In this document: positions 7,847 through 13,282 of the stretch, piece after piece
How the letters are laid out: each line of letters opens with the position of its first letter
How positions within the stretch are numbered: the stretch's first letter is position 1
NCBI GenBank assembly: GCA_900552885.1
Contig: USBM01000035.1
Location: forward strand, 1 to 13,282
Direction: 5' to 3'
From: an uncultured Clostridium sp.
Lineage (GTDB): Bacteria > Bacillota > Clostridia > Lachnospirales > Lachnospiraceae
DNA length: 13,282 bases
Translations under genes and position numbers: made by a program
The notes under the pieces: generated by a model
Seen by the model: the letters and a program-made list of their open reading frames with translations, nothing else
Databases searched by the model: none
Told to the model about the DNA's origin: nothing

Positions 7847-9124
7847 GTGTATAATAGAAGACACAGAAGATATCTGAGCGGTGTACTTGCATTGGCATTA
7901 GCAGTCGGTCTGATCACTCCAAATGGAGCTGTCAGTATGGCAACCGGAACCGATAGTACAGAGGCTAGTACGACAGAAAAGTCCGCAGCTGACAAGACCG
8001 AGGCAGTTGCAACGGAGAGTAACGGAACGGCCGACGCATCGATTGATAAAGCAAAGACGGATGCCGCAGAGTACTCAAAGAAACGTAAGAAAGCACAGCA
8101 GATTTTGGATAATCTGAAAGAAGCCAAAGATAATCTTGAGAATTATGTCATACAATTGGATAAGTCCTTGAATGAATTACAGATTGAGATCAGTCATTTA
8201 GAGGAGAATCAGAAAGAATTAGAGGCGACGATCAAAGATACGAAGGCGAATCTCAAAGAAGCAGAGGCAGCACAGGAACAGCAATACAATGAGATGAAAC
8301 AGCGGATTCAGATGGTATACGAATCCGGGGATAAACGTTATCTGGACGTGTTGTTAACGGCAAGCTCCATGACAGATATGATGAATAAGACCGAATATGT
8401 GTCACAGGTGTCGTTGTATGATTATAATATTCTGAAAGAACTGAAGGCGGCCAAAGAACAGGTTGCCAATATCAAGATGAAGTTAGAGAAAGATCTGAAG
8501 AGTAACGAGGCACTGCAAAAGGAAGTCAGTGAACAGAAGGAGACGGTGGAAGTCTTAGTGGATGAGAAGAAATCTCAGATTGAGCAGTATGACGTATCGA
8601 TTGCAGATCAGCAGGCAGAGGTTCAGAAGTATACACAGGCACAGCAGGAAGCAGAGAACATTATTGCAGCAGCAGAAGCAGAGGCTGCATCTAATAATGC
8701 GGGAGGCGGAAGTGCCAATACGGTATATACAGGTGGTGTATTTACCTGGCCGGTACCGGGGTATAATCAGATCACGTCTTATTTTGGATCGAGAACGTCA
8801 CCGGTTGCCGGGGCAAGTTCGAACCACAGAGGAATAGATATTGCATGTGACACAGGAGCGGCGGTAGTTGCAGCTGCATCGGGAACCGTAATAGTGGCCG
8901 CATACAATTATGCAGAAGGAAATTATGTCTGTATCGATCATGGCGGAGGAGTAGTCACTGTCTATATGCATAATTCTTCTTTGGCAGTATCCGTAGGAGA
9001 GACGGTATCTGCCGGACAGACGATTGCTTATGCAGGATCGACGGGTGTATCAACCGGTCCACATTGCCATTTTGGTGTGCGTGTGAACGGAGGATATGTA
9101 GATCCGCTAGGATATTTACAGTAG
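7847..9124 (+). CDS. Secreted coiled-coil M23 peptidoglycan peptidase
   Basis: The product is 425 residues. The N-terminus MYNRRHRRYLSGVLALALAV is a basic plus hydrophobic signal sequence. Residues about 65-285 form a long coiled coil with a PcsB-like break (QMVYESGDKRYLDVLL). The C-terminal ~110 residues are a LytM / M23 domain. Zinc-site residues are intact: H327 and D331 (HRGID), H375 (YMH), and H406 / H408 (HCH). It should therefore cut peptidoglycan itself, unlike E. coli EnvC whose LytM domain is degenerate. The start is GTG, seven bases after AAGGAGG-type sequence at 7833-7840. It lies 16 bases after ftsX, the position held by FtsEX-controlled hydrolases or activators in other bacteria (PcsB, CwlO, EnvC). 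Control by FtsEX is inference from position and the coiled coil. A hairpin at 9143-9172 follows. Confidence 0.9.
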   Translation: MYNRRHRRYLSGVLALALAVGLITPNGAVSMATGTDSTEASTTEKSAADKTEAVATESNGTADASIDKAKTDAAEYSKKRKKAQQILDNLKEAKDNLENYVIQLDKSLNELQIEISHLEENQKELEATIKDTKANLKEAEAAQEQQYNEMKQRIQMVYESGDKRYLDVLLTASSMTDMMNKTEYVSQVSLYDYNILKELKAAKEQVANIKMKLEKDLKSNEALQKEVSEQKETVEVLVDEKKSQIEQYDVSIADQQAEVQKYTQAQQEAENIIAAAEAEAASNNAGGGSANTVYTGGVFTWPVPGYNQITSYFGSRTSPVAGASSNHRGIDIACDTGAAVVAAASGTVIVAAYNYAEGNYVCIDHGGGVVTVYMHNSSLAVSVGETVSAGQTIAYAGSTGVSTGPHCHFGVRVNGGYVDPLGYLQ

Positions 9125-9142
9125 ATATAACGTATGAATGGG

Positions 9143-9172
9143 GGTTCTGAAATAGTTATTTATTTCAGAACC
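9143..9172 (+). terminator. Intrinsic terminator after the M23 peptidase gene
   Basis: GGTTCTGAAATA (9143-9154) pairs perfectly with TATTTCAGAACC (9161-9172) around a six-base loop. TTGTTGT follows, a modest T-rich tail. It lies 18 bases after the stop codon and should end the ftsE-ftsX-M23 transcript. The interrupted T-tail suggests moderate efficiency. Confidence 0.75.
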
Positions 9173-9188
9173 TTGTTGTATGAACACG

Positions 9189-9229
9189 AAATGTTAACAT
9201 TTATCAGATACAATCAACGTATCTATTAA
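9189..9229 (+). promoter_or_regulatory. Putative promoter and palindrome for the S41 protease
   Basis: TTATCA (9201-9206) and TATTAA (9224-9229) are separated by 17 bases and make a moderate sigma-A promoter. A perfect 14-bp palindrome AAATGTTAACATTT (9189-9202) touches the -35 box, and GATAC / GTATC (9206-9222) can pair across the spacer. A DNA-binding protein at the palindrome could control the promoter. The elements are seen; the function is inferred. Confidence 0.45.
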
Positions 9230-9300
9230 ATGTATGCAATTTTATGAACAAAGGAAGGCAGCCGCTTTCCTGCTTTGTAACAAAATGAAAGAAGGATATC

Positions 9301-10656
9301 ATGAAGAAGAGATGGATGAAAAAAGCAGCCGCTAGTGCGTTAATGGCTGTGATGACAGTAAGCCTGATTGGCTGTGGCAGCGTGAAGATGACAACGGAAG
9401 GTACAGAGGGCAGTACCCGTGACACTACAGTTAAGATGTTAAGCAGCAGTGATGTTGTTGGTAAAGAAACCAATGAGAAGTTAGAGACCATTCAGGGAAT
9501 TCTCGACAAGAACTTCTATTTTGAAGAAGATGAGCAGGAAAAACAGGATGGTATCATTAAGGGTTATATGGAAGGTCTTGATGATCCGTATTCTGTCTAT
9601 TATACGGCTGAGGAATATGCAAGCTTTATGGAAGATACGGAGGGTGAATACGTAGGTGTTGGTGTGCAGGTATCGCAGGCGGCAGATACGAAGACCATTA
9701 CGGTAACAAAGATATTTGACGGTCCTGCAAAGGATGCCGGTATTGAAGAAGAGGATATTATTACGAAGGTAAATGGCGAGGATATCAGTGATCAGGACTT
9801 AGATACCGTAGTAGATAAGATTCGTGGTGAGGAAGGAACAGATGTTACGATCACCATTTACCGGGCAACGGATGCGAAGGATCATGAATATACCATGCCT
9901 CGTAAGAAGGTAGAGAATCCAACGGTAGAATATAAGATGTTAGATAACAATATCGGTTATGTAGAGGTGTCAAGTTTCTATGAAGTAACCGCCGATCAGT
10001 ATATCGCAGCCGTGAAAGATCTGGAGAGCCAGGGTATGGAAGGTCTGATCGTGGATCTTCGTAATAATGGCGGTGGTCTGTTGGATATCGCAGTGAAGAT
10101 GCTTGACTATATGCTGCCGGAAGGTAAGATCGTGTATACAAAGGACAAAGACGGCAATATTATTGATGAATATAATTCGACAGATGATGAACAGTTCACA
10201 AAGCCACTTGCTGTATTGGTCAATGGCTACAGCGCTTCTGCTTCTGAGATCTTTGCCGGAGCGATCAAGGACTATGGTATTGGTACATTAGTGGGAAAGA
10301 ATACATTTGGCAAGGGCATTGTACAGAGAATGTTCCCGCTAGATGATGGTTCTGCTATTAAAGTCACGATTGCAAAGTATTTCACACCAAAGGGAAATGA
10401 TATCCACAAGGTAGGAATCAAACCGGACGTCGAAGTGGAATTGGATACGGATGCATACCGGGAGTCAAAGGGTGAGAAGGATAACCAGTTACAGTCAGCC
10501 ATTGACAATATCTTAGAGAAGCTTGGCAAGAAGACGGCAGATTCTACGGAGGATAGTTCGACAGAGGATACAGCAGATTCGAAGGATGAAAAAGCGGATT
10601 CCAATGATGATTCAACAGAGAGTAGTACAACGGAAACCGGTACATCAGAGAATTAA
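9301..10656 (+). CDS. Lipoprotein S41 (C-terminal processing) peptidase
   Basis: The product is 451 residues. The N-terminus carries a lipoprotein signal with lipobox LIGC (C25), so the mature protein should be anchored outside the membrane by a lipid. A PDZ domain spans about residues 115-203 (GEYVGVGVQV to YTMPRKKV). The S41 domain contains SASASEIFAGA with S313, then GKGIVQ with K338 and Q342. The 25- and 4-residue spacings fit the Ser-Lys-Gln site of CtpB-type proteases as I recall it. The last ~42 residues are an acidic Ser/Thr/Asp/Glu tail with no fold evident. ATG 9301 follows GAAAGAAGGA closely. The family trims C-termini of envelope proteins; a substrate is not visible here, although the adjacent secreted peptidase is a natural candidate. 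It has its own putative promoter and a strong terminator downstream. Confidence 0.92.
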   Translation: MKKRWMKKAAASALMAVMTVSLIGCGSVKMTTEGTEGSTRDTTVKMLSSSDVVGKETNEKLETIQGILDKNFYFEEDEQEKQDGIIKGYMEGLDDPYSVYYTAEEYASFMEDTEGEYVGVGVQVSQAADTKTITVTKIFDGPAKDAGIEEEDIITKVNGEDISDQDLDTVVDKIRGEEGTDVTITIYRATDAKDHEYTMPRKKVENPTVEYKMLDNNIGYVEVSSFYEVTADQYIAAVKDLESQGMEGLIVDLRNNGGGLLDIAVKMLDYMLPEGKIVYTKDKDGNIIDEYNSTDDEQFTKPLAVLVNGYSASASEIFAGAIKDYGIGTLVGKNTFGKGIVQRMFPLDDGSAIKVTIAKYFTPKGNDIHKVGIKPDVEVELDTDAYRESKGEKDNQLQSAIDNILEKLGKKTADSTEDSSTEDTADSKDEKADSNDDSTESSTTETGTSEN

Positions 10657-10700
10657 GCAACGTGGACGGTACACATTGTTAATGTTTCGCGATTATTGAA

Positions 10701-10744
10701 TATAAAATAGTGAGCAAAGCACAGAGTATTTTGCAAACTTTAAG
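10701..10744 (+). repeat. Intergenic motif copy 2 (shared with 1441-1478)
   Basis: This 44-base stretch begins TATAAAATAGTGAGCAAAGC and ends TTTTGCAAACTTTAAG. It repeats the motif at 1441-1478 with 34 matching bases in five blocks. TATAAA at its start could be a -10 box; TTGTTA at 10676-10681 lies 19 bases upstream, a long spacer. It precedes no open reading frame, only the terminator at 10783. Confidence 0.6.
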
Positions 10745-10782
10745 CAGATGAGTTGTTTTTAACAATAAGAAATGAGATCATG

Positions 10783-10826
10783 ATCCCAGGTAATGTTTGA
10801 AAGGGAAACATTGCCTGGGATTTTTT
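10783..10826 (+). terminator. Strong intrinsic terminator before guaA
   Basis: ATCCCAGGTAATGTTT (10783-10798) pairs with AAACATTGCCTGGGAT (10806-10821) over 16 positions with one G-U pair and a seven-base loop. Six T residues (10821-10826) follow. It separates the S41 protease transcript from the guaA promoter that begins 23 bases later. Confidence 0.92.
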
Positions 10827-10848
10827 CGTTGCTGATGCGTGAAAAGGA

Positions 10849-10877
10849 TTGTAGTTTTTATGAAAATAGGGTAGAAT
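10849..10877 (+). promoter_or_regulatory. guaA promoter
   Basis: TTGTAG (10849-10854) and TAGAAT (10872-10877) are spaced by 17 bases, a good sigma-A promoter. Transcription should start near 10884, giving a leader of about 83 bases. Confidence 0.7.
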
Positions 10878-10899
10878 GAAATTTATGAAAGATTGCCGG

Positions 10900-10927
10900 T
10901 TCCTATTACGGTTATAGAGAGTAGGAA
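10900..10927 (+). promoter_or_regulatory. Hairpin in the guaA leader
   Basis: TTCCTA (10900-10905) pairs with TAGGAA (10922-10927), and flanking GAT / ATC and GCC / GGC can extend the stem with bulges. It sits inside the predicted leader, 25 bases before the ribosome binding site. It does not match the purine riboswitch pattern. It may be a regulatory leader or only a weak fold. Confidence 0.3.
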
Positions 10928-10966
10928 TGGCTGATCGAAAAACAGACAGAAGAAGGAGGCAGGAAA

Positions 10967-12541
10967 TTGAACAAAGAATTAGTCATTGTTCTTGACTTCG
11001 GCGGACAATACAATCAGTTAGTTGCACGTCGTGTCAGAGAATGTAATGTGTATTGTGAGATCTATTCTTACAAGACAGATATCAGCAAGATTAAGGAAAT
11101 GAACCCGAAGGGAATCATTTTGACAGGTGGCCCAAACAGTTGTTATGAAGAGGGTGCACCAACTTATTCAAAGGAATTGTTTGAGTTGGGGATTCCGGTA
11201 CTTGGTCTTTGTTATGGTGCCCAGTTGATGCAGCATGTATTAGGCGGTAAGGTAGAGAAGGCACCGGTTCGTGAGTATGGTAAGACGGATGTACATGTGA
11301 ATACAGCATCTGCATTATTTAGCAATGTAAGTGAGGATACAGTTTGCTGGATGAGTCATTTTGATTATATCTCGAAGGTGGCACCGGGATTTGATATCTG
11401 TGCAACAACAGCTGATTGTCCGGTTGCAGCAGCAGAGAATCCGGAGAAGAAGTTGTATGCGATTCAGTTCCATCCGGAAGTGTTGCATACAGTAGAAGGT
11501 ACGAAGATGCTTTCGAACTTTGTATATAACGTATGCCATTGTTCCGGTGACTGGAAGATGGATGCTTTTGTGGAGAACCAGATTAAGGCGATCCGTGAGA
11601 AAGTCGGCGACGGCAAAGTGCTGTTAGCCCTTTCCGGTGGTGTAGATTCTTCTGTATTGGCAGGTCTGTTATCCCGTGCAATTGGCAAGCAGCTCACCTG
11701 CGTATTTGTAGATCACGGTCTTCTTCGTAAAAATGAGGGCGATGAGGTGGAGAATGTATTTGGCAAGAGCGGTCCATTTGATCTTAACTTTGTTCGTGTG
11801 AATGCACAGCAGCGTTATTATAAGAAGCTTGCCGGTGTGACAGAACCGGAGAGCAAACGTAAGATTATCGGTGAGGAATTCATCCGTGTATTTGAGGAAG
11901 AGGCAAAGAAGATCGGTGCGGTTGATTTCTTGGCACAGGGCACCATTTATCCAGACGTGGTAGAGAGTGGTCTTGGTGGAGAATCGGCTGTGATCAAGTC
12001 TCACCATAACGTAGGTGGACTTCCGGACTATGTAGATTTCAAAGAGATCATTGAGCCACTTCGTGACCTGTTCAAGGACGAGGTTCGCAAGGTTGGTTTG
12101 GAATTAGGACTTCCGGAATATCTGGTATATCGTCAGCCGTTCCCAGGCCCAGGACTTGGTATCCGTATCATTGGTGACGTTACGGCAGATAAGGTACGAA
12201 TTGTACAGGATGCAGATTTCATTTACCGTGAGGAAGTGGATAAAGCAGCGAAGGAATATAAGAATGAGAATGGAAAAGATGCACCATGGATGCCAAATCA
12301 GTATTTTGCGGCATTGACCAATATGCGTTCTGTTGGTGTTATGGGTGATGAGAGAACCTATGATTATGCGGTTGCATTGAGAGCGGTGAAGACAATTGAT
12401 TTCATGACCGCAGAAAGTGCAGAGATTCCATTTGCAGTATTGCAGACGGTTATGACCCGGATTATTAATGAGGTGAAGGGAGTCAATCGAGTATTCTATG
12501 ATCTGACGAGTAAGCCGCCGGGAACGATAGAATTCGAGTAG
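10967..12541 (+). CDS. guaA: GMP synthase (glutamine-hydrolysing)
   Basis: The product is 524 residues, the normal length for single-chain GuaA. It converts XMP, ATP and glutamine to GMP in the last step of guanine nucleotide synthesis, in the cytoplasm. The class I glutamine amidotransferase domain (1 to about 190) has C82 in GLCYGAQLM and the H169 / E171 pair in FHPEV. The ATP-pyrophosphatase domain has the PP-loop SGGVDSS at 223-229. The C-terminal dimerisation domain has QPFPGPGLGIRIIG and ends in KPPGTIEFE, as GuaA does. The start is TTG at 10967, seven bases after AAGGAGG (10953-10959); the conserved N-terminus LDFGGQYNQLVARRVRE confirms it. It has its own promoter and is followed by the terminator at 12562-12622. 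The identification is very secure. Confidence 0.98.
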   Translation: MNKELVIVLDFGGQYNQLVARRVRECNVYCEIYSYKTDISKIKEMNPKGIILTGGPNSCYEEGAPTYSKELFELGIPVLGLCYGAQLMQHVLGGKVEKAPVREYGKTDVHVNTASALFSNVSEDTVCWMSHFDYISKVAPGFDICATTADCPVAAAENPEKKLYAIQFHPEVLHTVEGTKMLSNFVYNVCHCSGDWKMDAFVENQIKAIREKVGDGKVLLALSGGVDSSVLAGLLSRAIGKQLTCVFVDHGLLRKNEGDEVENVFGKSGPFDLNFVRVNAQQRYYKKLAGVTEPESKRKIIGEEFIRVFEEEAKKIGAVDFLAQGTIYPDVVESGLGGESAVIKSHHNVGGLPDYVDFKEIIEPLRDLFKDEVRKVGLELGLPEYLVYRQPFPGPGLGIRIIGDVTADKVRIVQDADFIYREEVDKAAKEYKNENGKDAPWMPNQYFAALTNMRSVGVMGDERTYDYAVALRAVKTIDFMTAESAEIPFAVLQTVMTRIINEVKGVNRVFYDLTSKPPGTIEFE

Positions 12542-12547
12542 GAAATG

Positions 12548-12702
12548 GACTGAGAGCAGTCATAAAACGGAGAAAGTGCCACTGGCAAGCTTGCTTGCTG
12601 TGTGGTGCTTTTTCTGTTTTATAGCTATTTGAAGGCATGACACTCGGCTTAGCGACAAGCGAAGCGCAGTCGGTAAGATGAGTGGCGTGTCTGCTCTCAG
12701 TC
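12548..12702. repeat. 155-bp nested inverted-repeat element
   Basis: GACTGAGAGCAG (12548-12559) and CTGCTCTCAGTC (12691-12702) are perfect 12-bp inverted repeats. They enclose two further hairpins: the terminator stem 12562-12622, and a 22-position imperfect stem (12635-12656 with 12669-12690) with loop AAGCGAAGCGCA. Transcribed, the whole would fold as a closed three-way junction. The shape resembles small non-coding palindromic or MITE-like elements of clostridia. I see no target-site duplication and only one copy here. Confidence 0.6.
12562..12622 (+). terminator. guaA terminator
   Basis: The arms at 12562-12582 and 12602-12622 pair over 21 positions, including four G-U pairs, with a 19-base loop. 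The core is GTGCCAC / GTGGTGC followed by the T-rich CTTTTTCTGTTTT. It begins 21 bases after the guaA stop codon. Confidence 0.85.
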
Positions 12703-12750
12703 TTATTGCAAGGGCAAATAGAAAGAAGAAAATGGAGAAGATAACGAAGG

Positions 12751-12791
12751 AAAAGACCTTTATATAGCCAAGTGCTATATAAAGGTCTTTT
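12751..12791. terminator. Bidirectional terminator-like hairpin
   Basis: AAAAGACCTTTATATAGC (12751-12768) pairs perfectly over 18 bases with 12774-12791, leaving a five-base loop. The arm carries AAAA at its left end and TTTT at its right end, so it can end transcription from either side. With the guaA terminator 130 bases upstream already in place, it may serve an unseen transcript on the other strand or back up the first. Confidence 0.8.
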
Positions 12792-12902
12792 CGTCTTATA
12801 AGTGTTGGATTTGCTTGATTATAAGGATGGTTGTCGTACGCAAATTTATTGCTGAACGTATTATATCATATCGTAATGGAAATGAAAATTCGGGAATATT
12901 GC

Positions 12903-13003
12903 TTGCAAACCGGGACTTTCATTTACAAACCGGGAATCTCGGTTACAAAACAGGACTTTCATTTACAAACGGGGATTCTTGGGTTACAAATGGGATTCTC
13001 GGG
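12903..13003. repeat. Five tandem ~20-bp degenerate repeats
   Basis: Units begin TTGCAAA or TTACAAA at 12903, 12923, 12943, 12963 and 12984, a period of 20, 20, 20 and 21 bases. A truncated TTACTA continues at 13004. The approximate consensus is TTACAAACCGGGAnTCTCGG. Units 1 and 3 share ACTTTCA and units 2, 4 and 5 share ATTCTCGG-like ends, so a 40-base higher order is also visible. There are no unique spacers. It is iteron-like in form; function unknown. Confidence 0.8.
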
Positions 13004-13075
13004 TTACTATTTACCAGGATCTTTTTTATGGAAAATTAGTGCATAATATTTTGCGAAAGCCTTACTAAAATGTAA

Positions 13076-13125
13076 GTATCAACATAAATCGGCATATATC
13101 TATGCAAATGCGTATATATTGATAC
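13076..13125. repeat. Inverted repeat upstream of the HTH gene
   Basis: GTATCAACATA (13076-13086) and TATATTGATAC (13115-13125) are 11-base inverted repeats with one mismatch, about 80 bases before the start of the next gene. A small palindrome GCATATATCTATGC lies between. The arrangement suits an operator pair or a recombination site. Function is inference. Confidence 0.45.
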
Positions 13126-13206
13126 ATAACGTTGATGTCTTGTAAAAAAACTTGTAATGTGATAAAATTTTGATGTTGCTTTATACACTTTATAATGGAG
13201 AAAAAG

Positions 13207-13282
13207 ATGGGAAACAATAGATGGTTATCAATGAATGAAATCTGCGAGTATTTAGGAATAAGTAGAGATAAAGAATTGAAAT
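13207..13282 (+). CDS. Excisionase-like helix-turn-helix protein, N-terminal part
   Basis: Only the first 25 codons are in the window. RWLSMNEICEYLGIS matches the start of small MerR-type (HTH_17 / excisionase family) DNA-binding domains, in which this helix-turn-helix is near the N-terminus. ATG 13207 has GGAG (13197-13200) six bases upstream. Proteins of this kind are phage or transposon excisionases, or small regulators encoded at the head of restriction-modification and other defence loci. Which of these applies cannot be told from 25 residues. The AT-rich, repeat-laden upstream DNA suggests the start of an accessory region. The frame is open to the window end. Confidence 0.6.
   Translation, partial: MGNNRWLSMNEICEYLGISRDKELK

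Larger units (their letters stand above)
10657..10966. other. Intergenic region between S41 protease and guaA
   Basis: This 310-base gap has no credible gene. It holds the second copy of the shared intergenic motif (10701-10744), a strong terminator (10783-10826), the guaA promoter (10849-10877) and a leader hairpin (10900-10927). The 125 bases between the S41 stop and the terminator are longer than a usual 3' untranslated region and could include a small RNA. Confidence 0.7.
12542..13206. other. Long non-coding region after guaA
   Basis: These 665 bases have no believable gene. Open frames across 12815-13046 run through tandem repeats, lack ribosome binding sites and resemble nothing known. 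The region holds the nested palindromic element with the guaA terminator, a second terminator, a 20-bp tandem repeat array, an inverted repeat and the ribosome binding site of the next gene. GC drops noticeably from about 13020 onward. Confidence 0.75.

Noticed and set aside
7447..8127. Long open frame on the minus strand (226 codons)
   Set aside because: It lies antisense to ftsX and the M23 peptidase, both secure genes, and its translation resembles no protein family.
10827..10966. Purine riboswitch before guaA
   Set aside because: The conserved loop and junction bases of the purine aptamer are not present.
12903..13003. CRISPR array
   Set aside because: Units are about 20 bases, degenerate and directly adjacent, with no spacers and no cas genes.
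12815..13046. Two overlapping short open frames on the plus strand
   Set aside because: They run through the tandem repeats, have no ribosome binding site and show repetitive translation only.
13191..13196. TATAAT as the -10 box of the HTH gene
   Set aside because: It abuts the ribosome binding site, so a transcript from it would start after or within GGAG; the spacing to TTGATG is also only 15 bases.

Overview
The window reads as a chromosomal segment from a Gram-positive anaerobe of the Clostridia, most likely a Lachnospiraceae gut bacterium (Roseburia / Agathobacter / Coprococcus type). The reasons are the moderately low GC content, strong AGGAGG-type ribosome binding sites with some GTG and TTG starts, the DUF4317 and DUF815 families, a radical SAM / DUF4080 protein, and the order PucR-like regulator - ftsE - ftsX - coiled-coil M23 peptidase - S41 protease. 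All ten genes called here lie on the + strand. The family assignments come from motifs and remembered family features, not from a database search.

Layout. Bases 1-177 hold no recognised gene. They contain a degraded copy of a palindromic repeat and a very good sigma-A promoter. A DUF4317 protein (178-1335) follows. After a 187-base gap come a DUF815-type AAA+ ATPase (1523-2905) and a cobalamin-binding-type radical SAM protein (2991-4901), probably cotranscribed. A 43-base perfect hairpin repeat (4908-4950) closes that block. Next is a PucR/CdaR-like regulator (5051-6139), and then the cell-division block: ftsE (6243-6929), ftsX (6919-7830, overlapping ftsE) and a secreted coiled-coil M23 peptidase (7847-9124), ended by a hairpin. 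A lipoprotein S41 protease (9301-10656) has its own putative promoter and a strong terminator at 10783-10826. guaA (10967-12541) has its own promoter and a TTG start. A 665-base non-coding stretch follows, holding two hairpin terminators, a nested palindromic element, a 20-bp tandem repeat and an inverted repeat. It leads into the first codons of an excisionase-like helix-turn-helix protein (13207 to the window end).

How the genes may work together. FtsE (ATPase) and FtsX (membrane permease-like protein) should transmit a cytoplasmic division signal across the membrane to the neighbouring coiled-coil peptidase, which has all the zinc ligands of an active M23 enzyme. The S41 protease next door is membrane-anchored and may process envelope proteins. 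GuaA makes GMP and is independent housekeeping. The first three genes are conserved families of poorly known function.

The genes are mostly ordinary core chromosome. The unexplained signal is in the intergenic DNA: two copies of a palindromic repeat, a shared ~40-base motif in two distant intergenic regions, a 155-bp nested inverted-repeat element after guaA, and an iteron-like tandem repeat just before what may be the edge of an accessory region. I did not find a clear new multi-gene system inside the window. If one exists, the best pointer is the truncated HTH gene at the right edge.
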